64,000 bases of DNA from Phallusia mammillata (taxonomy: Eukaryota; Chordata; Ascidiacea; Phlebobranchia; Ascidiidae): contig QLIY01000303.1 of NCBI GenBank assembly GCA_003260075.1, forward strand, positions 62,001-126,000, given 5' to 3'. Below, in pieces: positions 24,601-37,815 of this stretch (position 1 is its first letter; the number at the start of each line of letters is the position of its first letter). A model generated the notes under the pieces. It did not search any database, had not been told where the DNA came from, and worked only from the letters and a program-made list of their open reading frames with translations. The position numbers were made by a program, and so were the translations under genes.

Positions 24601-27600
24601 AACAGACGCCAAAAGAGAAACCGAAATAATACCGACAAGAAGCATTAAAACATCACCATTGTTTACCCAGCAAGAGCTGGAAATTCAGAAGCAAGAATTC
24701 CTGAAACATTTGAATGGCCGCTTGTCAACCATACTTCCTCACATCAAGGCTACCACTATAAAACTGCACAAGCAACCATTGGCTAAGCGGGACACCACTG
24801 TAGGGGTAGGGAATACAACCGGAAACGGTACACTGTCAAACTCTACAAGTGTGCTAAATAGGACAGCAACAGATGTAAGCAGTTTTCATCAAGTTTCAAT
24901 GGACAGTGATGAATATACAAACGGCAAAGACCCCGAAAGCGATGATAAGTTGGAGAATAGCGACGATTTTAGTTTTTTTGATGGTATTGTGCCTATCCAC
25001 GAATTTAACTCGGACGATGCTAATGTTAGTGAACACACAAACGACTCAACAATACCTGAAAGGACAAAAGTCTATCAGGATTCAAAACATGAACAATATG
25101 CCGATCAGCAATACGATCATGTCGAGTCACCAGCAGCAACGACTTCATCAGTGGCGAATGCTGAGTCAGCCACTGTAGGCAGTGAAAATCAACCACCTGT
25201 TCCTTCAGTTTTTGGCATTAACGTCGTTGAAATTTCTGGCCCCCAGAATTTACCTAGCGCTTCGGACTTAATGAACAACATCAGTTCAGCGATTGAGACG
25301 CCATCTAAAGAGAAATCTCCGGATTCTGCACCGATTTTACCGAATGAATTGTCAACAATTGTTGAGGACCTACTGCCCATGCTCGCACCGCACCACATGG
25401 AAGGGCCAGCAAATGATTTTAGAGGGCCGCATGAAAGCAAAGAAGCAGAGGTTGGTATAGTTAGCTAATTAAATAGGAAATCAATATTAAAGCTGCAGAC
25501 AGTGCACACTGTTTTGACTTATAAAGAAATTGAAATCCCATCAGTGACGTTGGTGACAAGACATCGGCCGTAGTGACTAGCATAGCCATCAAAACAATGT
25601 ACACTGTCCGCGAATCATTTATTGGCTTCATGCTTTTGAAACAATGCTTATTTTGATACAATAACTTTATAACAAACGCGTTGACTTATATGTGATGTTG
25701 CTAAGGATAAATGTGTTTGTAGGAGGCTAGGGATGACTTGATTTCAAATTACGCACTGAGTTTTATGAGAGTAACCAGTAACCTGCTGAAATCAGAAAAT
25801 ACCGATGCTTGGAAAGAAGTTGCCTCGTCTAAGAACATCTCTAATCGAGGTAAATATAAAAAAATAACAAGTTAAATACAGTAAAGTAAAGAGATAAAAG
25901 ACGGTTCAATGATGTACAGCTTGGACGTGGTATATGGTAAAAGGTTTATTTCGCTTGATAATAATATCTTTCATATTCTTGCACATAAAGTTTTGAAACA
26001 ATTTCTGGAAATATTTTTGTAAAAACAATACAACAAATAGATCTTTGCAATTGGATGACATTAAAAACCCACATTAGATGGTTAATTATTATTACTTAAA
26101 TGTACTTGATCAACACGAACATAGCAAAATGGGACTTGGCCTCTTACCTGAACTATTTTCGGATAATTTAGGTAAATTGTTTTCAAAAAACAACGACGAC
26201 ACTTAATTGTTTAGTAAAAATCAAATTCGGGAAATCGTTTGGTTTTGAGGTGTGATTACTTTACACTTTGAGGTTTTCAACGTTATTTTGGGTTTAAGCC
26301 AGTGGTTCTCAACCTTTTTTCTTTCGTGGCCCATTTTCATTGCTCAAAAATTCTGTGGCCTAGTAAATCTTTATGAAAGAAAAAAACAACTATAAAACAG
26401 GTTCAGAAAAAAAGCAGAACATATTTCAAACAGAATATAAGTTCAATATAACTCAATGCGAAACAAAATCATAAAATAGCAGTTTCCCTTCTTTAATCAA
26501 GCACTTTCAGTTATGACCGAGTAATTGGACAATGAATATGCTGCTATCTGGCTTTATTGTAATCCCAAGTAGTTTATTACATCATAAACATAAAGTGTTG
26601 CAGAAACTCAAAGTAACTTTATACCGTAAATAGTTAAATTCAAATTAATTTACATCCCTTCTCAATTTCTCCCCAAGCCATTATTTTTGTAAAACTGAGT
26701 GTAGCGACACAAATGAAAGCAAATTCCTAAAAACAGCTTTCTATTTGATTGATCTGTGGCCCAATCAAAATGCTTGTATGGCCCACTGGTTGAGAACCGC
26801 TGGTTTAAGCGATCCGCATAATATGATATGTTTTTTTAGATAGTCTGACACCGTCAGCCCTCCTTGAGCAAATGGACGCAGTTTTAGATTTTTCTGCAGC
26901 GTCTCTCGGAAAAGGCTCACAGCAGTTGATTTTCGACAGCGATGAACTTGAAGTACGATTGGAACACATTGCTGCAAGTAATGTGACACATCTGGACGTC
27001 AACGCAGATGGCACCGTGCGGTTTCCAAACAGCACTCTAAGTAGACCCATAAGATCACTTTCTCAGAATGCAACACAGGTTGGAAGTCTGGCTGTTGTAA
27101 CCGCCAATTACAAAAGCGTACCAGAAATACTACAGGCTTGCGCTGAAGTTTCAATGCAAAGTCTTCAGAATGAGATAGTACCAATGGACAGTAATGGCAC
27201 AGAAGAGAATGCATGCTCCCAAAAGGGTTTTTTTGTCACTGACTCTTTATGCCAACATATGTACCCTAACGCCACAGAACCACCAAAAGGAGTATGGACG
27301 TTTCCTGAAAGATCCAACGTTCTATCTGTAACAGCATACCAGACTAATATTAAGAAGAGTATGCCTGTGAAATTTCGAATCCAAGGGACGGAAACAACTT
27401 CGAAAACTTTGTTATCAAAGTGTGTGTATTACGATGTATACGAGCTACTATGGTCGGATTACGGTTGCGAAATGAAGTCAGTATCAGACGGAAAGTTTAC
27501 ATGCTTTTGCAACCACACAACCAACTTCGCTATTATGCTTCTGGTGCCGAGTAATCGTGAGAAATTGGTTGGGGTCGATGTATACGACATGGCGCCCTCT

Positions 27601-30287
27601 GATGGCCTATGTGGTGTTACTCTTCAGGTAAGACTGTTCAGGTTACTATTTTCTGTGTCCCTAAAACCTAAATAGACCTGGGTACACAATGCACAGTTCT
27701 AAATATTATCAGCAAAACAATACAATACGTATATTATAAAGCATCATAACATTTCGACAATTACTTGTCATCGTCAGGTCAAATAAAAGCCACAGAAGAG
27801 ACTAAATTTTTGTTTAATGTGTACCGCGTTTGTCCCCCAATTGCCTGCGCAGTAATTGTAGAAACGTTGTGGTGCTCTGTACATGTATATTAGCTTGTAT
27901 TTTTTGTTGTAAATATGCCTGGTTCTCTGTTATATGTTCACAAAACACTCGGTATTTTAAAGCGTAATTAAAATATTTTTATCTCCAGATGATAAGTTTC
28001 GTTGTCAGTGGATTCTCAATCGCATTCCTAACTGTCAGCGTCGCCTTCTTTGCCTACGCTCGTCAAACATCGGAGAGGACAGTTGAACGAAATACGGTTC
28101 ATATGTGCTTTGCTCTTTCCATGCTCTGCCTTCATCTTGTTCTACTGATGGACAACTCAAACATGAAATTACACATACCCGGTGGCGCCCCGCACGCGTC
28201 ACCCGACTGGTTTTGTTACGTCATAACGGCGTTGACGCACTTTTTCCTGTTGTGCAACTTTGCATGGATGTCGGTGGAGGGAATTTTACTCTATGTTTTG
28301 GTTGTCATGGGCAACAAAGCATTGGGAAAATGGAAGCACGTTATTGGTTGGCTACTGCCGATGGTAATCGCTGGCGGGACGTTAACGGTTGCCATGGTTA
28401 CCCAAGGTAAAAACAATAACAATACTTTTTGGATAATTTCAGTTTTGTAGAAAAAAATTTTCGTTATTTGTATCGTTTGTGCTTTTTTAGTGCCATATGT
28501 GAGATTGTCAGAAGATACAGACCACATGCTTAATACAACAATGCTGCAGGACGAAGGTAGGCTGGTGATAAACTGCGTTGTATTGATACTCGACCGTTTT
28601 ACATGATTTTAAACCACTGCACAGTTTAATAACTGTATGCTGAATGACGAAACACGAGGCAGCTAGACTGTACTGAGCAGAAAACCAATTTGTTATTTTT
28701 TGTTTCTTTTTACTTCTTCGCTTTTTTGTTGACATATAAGATGAAACACATGGTTATATAACGGACAATCTCATTTATTTTGTACAGATGGAGATGTGTG
28801 CTACCTGGCAAAGGACCTGACCTGGGCAGCGTTTGTTCCTGTGTTGATGAGTTATATCCTTAACTTTGCAATCACCCTCAGACTCGTAGCTGTCATTGGT
28901 CGTTTGAAAAAAGAAAGTCGAAAGTACAGGGTAGGGCTTCACCTGTTCGTACTGAAACTAACATTTAAAAAATGCATTTGGAGTCATCGAGTCCTGACAC
29001 ATAATGTTTACAAAGTTTTGAACGTTGAATTTGTCCTCACTGTTTTGACAACTGTTTATTTGTATTTAAAAAAATAAAAAATAATAGTGTTTTTCAAATG
29101 ACGGAATTAAACTGTAAAAAAGCGTATAATGCCTCTGTTATTTCTAATGCACTATGGGTACATCTTTATTATTCTTGTGCTGGTGTTGTACACCGATTAA
29201 AAATTCGCCTTTAGAAGACCTTTCTAACCAGGCCATTTACTATTTTGTTAACAAAAGTATATACTGTTTCAGCCCAGCGGACAGCAAGGCACCGAAAACC
29301 AAAACAACATAAAGGCTGCAAGAAAATCGTTTATTGCTTTTCTTAAGCTCAATCCGCTGCTTGGATTTCCATGGATTATTGGATTCGTTAGTTCGTTTGT
29401 TCCGCAACCATACTTCTGTTATCTTATCTTCGTACACACGTGTCTTAATGGAATACAAGGTTAGTTAATGCTTCCAAAAAAAGATTTTTACATAAGCGTA
29501 CCACAAAGTCAGCGGAAAAAACAAATTAATTGCTAAACTATACTCAGAAGTTAGGCTAAGGCTCCAATTCTGGACAAGTTTTTTAGTGTTTATCGTTTTT
29601 TTTTTTTTTTTTTTCTAATTTGTGTATTTACGGTTTCTCTTTTAATAACACACAACATATTTTTAAAAGACGACAATAAAGCCAAAGTTAAGTGAAGCAC
29701 TGAGATGTATAGAGCATACGCTTAGGCTAGGGACAAACTAGTCACTGACTTAATAACAAGTGACATTAAAATAATTATTTTCACTCAGGTGTGATATTCT
29801 NTTTTTTTTTTTTTTTTTCACTAATTTGTGTATTTACGGTTTCTCTTTTAATAACACACAACATATTTTTAAAAGACGACAATAAAGCCAAAGTTAAGTG
29901 AAGCACTGAGATGTATAGAGCATACGCTTAGGCTAGGGACAAACTAGTCACTGACTTAATAACAAGTGACATTAAAATAATTATTTTCACTCAGGTGTGA
30001 TATTCTTCTTCGTCACGGTGGTCGAAAACGAAGAAAGCCGTTCGTTGATTCGACTGACGTGGCGAAAACTACGCCACAACACGAATAGCTTTGTAAGCAC
30101 ACTGAGGCCTCGAAGAAGTTTATCGTATCCTGTCGTCGCACTTAATAACAGACCCACAGCATCTTCAACGCCACCAAGTGATAGACATCGCACTGTCCAC
30201 ACGCCGGTGCTTGGTGGTAGAGAAGTCCGACCGAGGAACATTGTCGTTTCCAGTACATCGCCGAAAGAGAATTTTCACTATGTTTAA
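21669..30287 (+). CDS. Adhesion G-protein-coupled receptor with C-type lectin-like N-terminus
   Basis: Exons: 21669-21750, 22447-22607, 23565-23638, 23754-23914, 24513-25450, 25723-25849, 26840-27627, 27989-28406, 28491-28556, 28788-28930, 29273-29459, 29995-30287; phases agree throughout, giving 1145 aa. Residues 1-21 are a signal peptide (MLKYVIYVCCLLSLKTIQVY). About 30-160 form a C-type lectin-like domain (CDKSGTEYKFL, ACRQFGGQLATI, ITRGYLCQRQ). About 160-470 are a Ser/Thr/Asp-rich stalk with many N-x-S/T sites. About 473-745 are a GAIN domain ending in the GPS site CFCNHTTNFAIMLL, with predicted cleavage in HT/T and a TNFAIMLL tethered agonist. Seven membrane helices follow from 778 (TM6 LNPLLGFPWIIGFVSSF), then a basic Ser/Thr-rich tail. 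Ligand and subfamily are not identifiable. Exons 1 and 2 are the least certain. Confidence 0.9.
25492..25553 (-). ncRNA. Degenerate hammerhead ribozyme copy
   Basis: The minus strand shares TGCAGC, GTC, CAGTG/CACTG stem III and CTGATG with the intact ribozyme at 48512-48561. The stem II region is expanded and GAAA has become AAAA, so it should be inactive. Intron of the GPCR gene, antisense to it. Confidence 0.6.
26300..26802. mobile_element. hAT-type MITE, 503 bp, beside GPCR exon 7
   Basis: Ends CAGTGGTTCTCAACC and GGTTGAGAACCGCTG, with perfect 8-bp duplication gtttaagc at 26292-26299 and 26803-26810. It ends only 37 bases before the exon at 26840, so the branch-point region of that acceptor lies in or next to the element. 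Confidence 0.92.
27741..27777 (-). repeat. Hammerhead-like motif in GPCR intron
   Basis: The minus strand reads CTGACGA, stem GACAA/TTGTC with GTAA loop, GAAA, then TGTTATGATGC. Related to the motif at 4359-4393. Stem III and the cleavage site are not convincing. Antisense to the GPCR gene. Confidence 0.45.
29596..30006. repeat. 206-bp direct duplication around a single N
   Basis: 29596-29800 and 29802-30006 are practically identical from the poly-T through the first bases of the last GPCR exon (offset 206). They are separated by a lone N at 29801. Copy one contains the acceptor and only 12 bases of the exon. This is most simply two unmerged overlapping contig ends. Confidence 0.9.
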
Positions 30288-30715
30288 TTTTATCTCTTTT
30301 ACAGTTTCGTTCTTTTGTTGTTCCTTGTCATACGAAGACGCTTGATCAAAAATTCTGCAAAAGTAATACAGATAGTGTTATGTTTTGCGCCTACAGGCGG
30401 TAATATTTCTTAAACATGAACAAAATAAGCAAAATAGAAAAAAAGGAAAGGAAACCAAACGAAGAAGATTATTCAAACATATGTTATTTTCCTACTGATG
30501 TTGTTTACCGATATCTATTAACAGTTCGAGTTCCAAGGCAATAGTATCATTTAAGATGCTTGCTTTTCGAAGTAGTTTGTGCTGGCGTAGAAGACGCGAG
30601 CCGAACGAACAAGGCAGGCCAATCAACAGCGCCACCAAGCTTTGTTTGCACGACCAACGTTTCCTCCGATAGCTAGAGCCGAAAAGCCGAAATTATTTCC
30701 TCTAGAGTCTAGACT
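30288..30715. other. 3' flank of the GPCR gene
   Basis: No supported gene. No AATAAA hexamer is obvious within a few hundred bases of the stop at 30287. Confidence 0.4.
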
Positions 30716-30730
30716 GAATGATCCATACAC

Positions 30731-30858
30731 GGGCAGGAACTTGGTCGAAAGGTCCGGCGCGCCTGACCCATATACAGACATAAAAAAACCTGTTCGGGAA
30801 CCCTGCTCGTCCCCGGGAGAGTCCTGGGTTCAAACCCCGTGAAAAATAAATAAAAAAA
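30731..30858 (+). mobile_element. Full-length tRNA-derived SINE
   Basis: A 128-bp body begins gggcaggaacttggtcgaaa, carries a B-box-like GGTTCAAACCC at 30827-30837 and ends in an A-rich tail. It is flanked by a perfect 15-bp duplication gaatgatccatacac at 30716-30730 and 30859-30873. A second copy lies at about 63668-63900 and a tail fragment at 8936. Confidence 0.87.
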
Positions 30859-30873
30859 GAATGATCCATACAC

Positions 30874-33800
30874 AAACAAAAATGATCAGGATGGGTACCC
30901 GACACTCTTTTGGGGTCGAATCACATTAAGATAAGTAAATCAATTTCCATAGGGCTTTAAGACAGATGACGTTTTCCCCATTTGGACACGACGAAAAACC
31001 CAAAAAGGACATTTTGGGTTAGTCTCTGGTTCAAAGCCCGTAAAAACCTGTCTTGTCAAAATCTTTGGTCAATGAACTTGTAATTATGCTTTTAAATTTT
31101 AAACAGAGATGCCAAATTGCAGGTTGACCTTTTTCTTAAAGTCGTGGATGTTTTCTGTGGTTTCAAACGCATGCTTTTGTTTTAACGACGTCCGATAAGC
31201 GGAAACGGCTACAGCAAACACTGACAGGATTTAGGACCTGTTGGTGACATAGGCCCTAAAGTAAACATTAACTATAGCGCCAATGAAGGTGGCGCAACAA
31301 GTAGCAAATAAAACGAAACTTACATGCAAATGGCGTTTCGACAGGGTAAAACCCAAACCAGTCATCATGAGTCATCGCTAATCTAACGAAAAAAATAGAA
31401 AAAAGATTAAGTCTGCATAATCTTTAAAAGCGTCAAAAATACACTTTTGTATAGTCAAGCGTCTGTTGTATGTAAAAAAGAGCAATTATAACGTCCGTTC
31501 ATAATAGGTGCAGTGTGGTAAGAAATTTCGACCGAAACGCAACACCACATGTTAACCCGCATAAATGAAATGTATTTTGCTTTTTTATTGTTGAATAAGC
31601 GTGACAAGCATAGAAAATGCACAAGGTAACAACCATAACGCTTAAATTATGATAAAGGTCACAGCCGGAAAATTTCCCTTCTGCACCTGATGGTTACCAA
31701 ACATATCGATTTTTCTGCGCGAGCAACGTTAAATCTATGATCCACGGCCTTAATACATCATCACGCTATCACCAACGGCCCTGGTTGCCCAATTAAACCG
31801 ACAAGATAACAATGGCGCATGTCACAACCTTACACAATCCCTAACCGTACACAAAAGAACCTTTTGCTTGTACACAATACGACAAACGGCGTGGTAAGGT
31901 TAACAAAGCCGAAACCCCATAGGAGAGCAATGAAAGGTGTTGTTCAGTGAATTTAGATTATGTACAGCCGCTTGCATTAGTGGTTGTACTAAACCGCATG
32001 TTACAGAAAGAGGGGTATATGTAAGACCACATTGTGGCTACGCATCTAATTGGTTTTGGGGCTACGTATTTCCTCATTTTCAGCGACTTCTAATAATTAG
32101 CAACCGAATAAAAATCAGCACTTGGCTTTGTGCTTGTATCAAAAATTGCCGATTTCGTTGGTAGAAAACTGCCAACATAACAGCTAAAATGTACCGAAAT
32201 GCCTTGTAAAAATCTCGTCCGGTGTACATTAATCTCCATAGGACTGAAACCAACATTTTGCTAAACCTTTTGGATCTAGGAAATGTCAATCAACCACCTA
32301 ACAGCATATTCCATACAACGGATGATGATGGTATTGAATTGGCATGCTCTTAGATTAAAGAACATCTTGGTGGCAAAAATGCTTAAACATACGCCTGCTT
32401 CCATTATTCCGATGGCATTTTGACTTCCTTATTTGTTTAAATTTGCAATGTTTAGAGAGGAAAATATTTTGCAGAAGCCTAAGCGAAATTTAAACTGCAC
32501 AAATAACAAACACCCATGGTTAAACCCTTGGGCTCACCTATGATCGATATAACCAAAAGCTAAATTTTATTTTTTTGGATACGTTGTTGATTTACTCTAT
32601 CCATTTTACTGAATACATCTTTTTTTGCAAAATAATTTATTTGGTTTAAACTGTCAAGAACGCAAATGAAACCAGGTCTTTTTCAGGCCTATAACCCAGT
32701 TTTTACAAAGGTCAGCAAGTTCATTCACTAGCTATAGACTACTTAACGAACAAACAACTACTATTTCAAACTGAATGACGAACATCTTTCTAAAGATCAG
32801 AAGAATACGTTCAAATATTGACATTAAATTTAAAAGCTATTATGTATTTGCCCACTTCTGTAGCATACTATAAAGTTATTGAACTGCACTGGGTGTAGTC
32901 TACCACATTGCAAGTCGCACCTATGTTTGTCTAGTAACATAAAGAAGTCCTAAAATCGTAAGCTGTCTGTAGCTAAACTTATACACACAACAGCACTTCA
33001 ATGCGTCTTACATTATCAAAATCAACCATTGTATTAAAATCCACTATCGAGTAAAAAGAATTTAAGCCAACGAATTAATACAAGTTTTCTACATTCGTTT
33101 TATATTTTAAAGCCATTAAACAACAAAAATGATGTAGAGACTTAAAACCCAACAAAGTATAAATGAAAACAATGCTTTTAGACAAGCGTTTTAGTCAACA
33201 TCCAAAATGTCACACTACCATTTCACACGTTGCGATACAAGTCTGTAAGCTGCACGAAAAAAGGGAAATTCAGGTACATTTTACCAGTTCATGGTAACGA
33301 CCAGTTTACAAATTAACCTGACAAAACAGTATTTACCCCACATACCACGTTCTTAAATCAACTAACCATTTTTATATGAAGTCGTTGCGCTTGGTATAAC
33401 TTTCACCTATATCTGGAGCATTGAAAAGAATTTACCAATTATCTTCATTCCCGAAAAGATTCACAATACTAACATATTTGCGAAGGGTCTTATTAACGCT
33501 GAAAAATTTACATGTAAATTGTACTGACCTTTGATCGAAAAGGTTTAGCAGTTGACGCTAGGCCTTGAAAGAATGCCTGTCACTACATATGTAAACGGTG
33601 CTTGCTTGAACAAGACCGACAGGCTTTATACTCAAATTAACCAAAACCTGTACCTCTGGGTGGCCGCGTAGAAATCATATTATAGAAGCGCTAACATGCA
33701 CCAACACAGCGCTATTTGACCTACAGAAGCCGTAGTCGAATGTAAGATTCTCGTCCCAGCATCGGTTTAATATATAGGGAACAAAAATCGATCGTTACCT

Positions 33801-36800
33801 TAACGCCTCATATCTCGCCTATTTCCTATTCAAGCAAGAAAGCAACGGCAACCTGCTTATATTTGCTCGGCTAACAAAGACATACGTGGTATATTGTGGT
33901 AATATACGCCCTTATGCTGTTAAAAAAGCTACGATACGCATGCTATACGCCGGCCATGTGACAAAAAGGAAATTCAGCGGCCCGGTGACAGGTTTTTATG
34001 ACATTTGATGAGGCTCCAAGCAACAGGAGATAATACCGTGTCTAGGTTTTATATTTATTCCAGGTACTAAATGTAAAGCTTGCCGTTGTGATCGTAAAGT
34101 GCGGTGTAACACTATTACCAGCAATGTTGAACATCCTGTAATCTTTCAAAATCGTTTTAGACTTCAGATACTGGTTTTGTGTTCTTAAGCTGAATATTAT
34201 ACGCGAATTTGTTTGTGATGTCTATATATTCCTACAGCGATGCCGATATAATTGTTGTCCAACAGCACACTAATGTATTTACAGTTTCGCTACTGTGAGC
34301 ACGTTAATTACACAGACTTGGCGGGTTTCAAAGTTTCACGAAAGTAAGATAACGAAATATGCACATAACCAGACTGATGTTCAAAACTCAAAATTAAAAA
34401 ATAGCGACAAATTTTGTTGTTGAGTTTGCCTTTTTGTTACATGCCACATTGTTTACGTATCCATGAACATGTCACGTTTAAGAAAAACTTAAGTATATGG
34501 ATTATTCATTTTCAGAGACAAACAGTGTCAACAACAGCTATTTATTTAATATTTGTAGTTTATTGTTTTAATCGAAACAGCCACAAAGCTAATTTTAGCG
34601 CTAAATTATTAGGTCAACGTAATGTCATACACGTAATCCTATAGGCATATTACCCTTATGACTTTCCAGACAATACCACCAACATCAACTGGCTAGTGCT
34701 GCACGTAATTTCCACTGTGTAATTAAAGTTGCTACATCGAAAGTCACATTTTAAGTACACAAGCTCCGTGGTTTCTGAGCAACAAGAAAGTCCTATGTAC
34801 TGCCTGGAGTAAAACACCTGCTTAATCAGAGTTCACTGAAGAGAGTTTAGTTTAAAGCAAAAGGCAATAGTAACGTTTAGCAACTTTATTTCTACAACAA
34901 AAATAGGTATTTTTTAATTGTATTTCGTTAGGACCATTATAACTTTACTCATACACCATTCACACTGCAGACATTTGTCTTAAATATTTCACCAAGAAGA
35001 CATATTCAACGACGTTGCGAACGGTCTTACTGGATCACGTGCAAGCACGCGACAACGAAACCGAAAAACAGCACATACTCACACTGAACTACAGCTCACG
35101 TGCACATCGTTGCTGTACTTTATTTGCCCCGGTAAGACATAAGCACCTCTCCGACAAGCTACTTTTGTGTTGACAAAGGCACTGTTATAACAGCTGAGAA
35201 ATAGCACATATCGTGTATTTTCATCCGAAAAAGTTTATAATGAACAATAATCCATTAATATCCGACAAAATGCCCAACCATGCTTGATTTTTATGTTATG
35301 GCTTGTAATTCTACTATTACCTATACACATGATTGGATTTCTTGAAAATTACAAATAAATATAAAAATTGTAGGATGCTATCATGAAGCAAATATAAGTC
35401 AAGAACATTTTTTTAGCGACTGGGGTTTTTAAAAGTACTAAACTTTTAATCAACATCAAGCAATTTGTTGACAGTTATTCATTTGGAGAAGCTCTTTACC
35501 CGTACGCGTACAGCTAACCAGAAAAATTGGGCGCCTGTTATACTGCAAAACTCTATGCTGTCAGTTGTAGAAAAACTCTCATTTAGATAAAAGCAAACAG
35601 CAATTACCTTTTAACCCCGTGCGCCACATGTGTTGTAATAAAATTGTTTGCGTGGCCGGGCATATCAAATCATAAAATCCCCAAAAGAAAGATTTTCCAA
35701 TAACCGCTATGGGGTCTGCGTCAGGGTCACAAGGCAATAGGGCGTTCTGTTTGTACACGCAACAGATGGTAGAAATTCTTCAGCAAACATAGGCGCATAT
35801 GCTAAGCCGTGCGGTTATTGCGAAAAAAAGGCTTGCTTAAAAATCGCAGATGTTTATTGGGTTTTTATTGTCCAAAATGAACGCAACTGTGTATAAATTA
35901 CACAGGGAAAACGAAACTAAGGTACAATCTGGGACTAATTCAAAATTCCATGCAATATTTTCGCCAGGATGTGTTAGGAAAGTGATGCGACCTGAAAAGT
36001 TGACACAGTTAGTATATTACTTTGTTTGTGTCCCAACATATGCCAAATAGCAGCTATTTGATTTGAACAAAACAATTTTAAATCCACTTCATACAACTTG
36101 TTTTTAAATTTGTGCAAATTTTAGGTAATTAAGCAACATATTAAATTTCAAACGTTTGTCAGTTACATTTTGAAATGATGAAAATTTGTGGAAAAAATCA
36201 CAAAGGTGTCAAAAACGTATAGATGAAACGTGCAATTAAAATTCAAGTAGCCTAAATATGAATAAAAAAGCGAGACAAAAATAGTCTGTATAAACTTTTA
36301 TTCGTTTGGATTTAACCACTGTGGCCACAAAGTAAAATAAAACAGACAAACCAAAGTTATGCAAACAGTTTTTGGTGCGAACGTTTTAAATCGCCCGTAT
36401 CGCAAATAATTTACATTGCACAAACGTACAAATTACAGCCTTGAAAGCTATCAAGCTTCAATTTTATTCCGTGGAATACTACAACAGAATATATCTTCTA
36501 TATCGAAAGTATTTGGGATTTCTTTTATTTGAAACGCTTCTTGGACATTGAGACAGCTTTGGGGTCTGTTGGACGTTTCTTTAGTAATCGATACATCACT
36601 AGAATCTTAGCACGCCATACAACAGTCAAACACAACAAAAGAAAACAAACCAAAAAAAACGAAAAACACCTGCTTCTCGCGACGGGCGTATGTCGTCACA
36701 AAATTCGATATTCTCTTGAATTTATGCTCTGTTTTGTTTTTGGCTCCGAGCCAACCCATGGTGCTATTAAATTTGCTGCTCGAAAGAGCTGGTACGAAAA

Positions 36801-37815
36801 ATAAGAGAGAAAATGAGACATCGATTTTTTGCTTTGTTAAACACGACTTGCAGAAGGCTTCCCAACCCAACGCCTGCTTACCTGCTGGATGTCGCAGATG
36901 TCTTTAGGACAAGCATTGGATATCCAGTTGATAAAAAATTCGTTAAACTATATTCACATCGACAAGTGTGACTTTTTGACATATAATCTGGCTAGTTTGT
37001 TCAAACTTTCACATAATCCCTATCTCTGACGTAGGGGTTTTAAAACAGGTCAAGTATATATCCATTCAGAATAAATATCAAACTAGAGTCAGAAATACTT
37101 GATTATACCGTAGCAATCAAGTAGTTACAACAAACAAATCGACATAAGAAAAGAGCATTTTACCTAAAACATAATATATCGTCTATTTTGAACTTAAACA
37201 ATTTTGGTGTGAATAAGGGATAAACAATAGAAATTTAACTCGATTTGAGTCAAAAAATGCATTTACCGCACCTACGTTAGAAGTTGTGTAACGCTAGGAC
37301 GACGTCTATTGGCTACTTCAACAAAACCCAGAAATTAATTTCAAAAAACACATTCTTCAGGTAGCCTACGTCATAGAATTCATTACCGATGTGATTTTTA
37401 AAAATATATGTGATATTTGCTCCACCTAGCGGTCACACCAATCAGAATTTTACCGCCGTTTTTACTTTCGTAAATGTTTCATTTGCGTTTTAAGTTATTT
37501 GCAGTAGAGGACACGGTTTCGATTAATGTTTTGTCGGTGCAGTAATCGTTTTCGCTGTATGGTTTATATTCCAAGCCCAAACTGGGATCCTAGTACGGAC
37601 ACATATAAATAGTAAATTTTCTGTATTTGCTTTCTGTTTTAGTAGTAGGCCTATAGTTAACTAGCATTCATGTTTTCAATATAATTTAAATCACAGCATT
37701 TCCTCACAAGCGAGTTTACGGGTTAAGATGCTTGGAATTCATTTTTCTAATAAGCAAGCATATGTACTAAAGAAACAAAGTTCATAACTATATACAAGCG
37801 CATAAAAAATACTAG
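30874..37815. other. Gene-poor intergenic region
   Basis: About 7 kb, AT-rich, with only short open frames on both strands. I found no domain, no splice-consistent exon chain and no RNA gene. It could hold regulatory DNA or exons of weakly conserved genes, which cannot be judged by reading alone. Confidence 0.5.
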
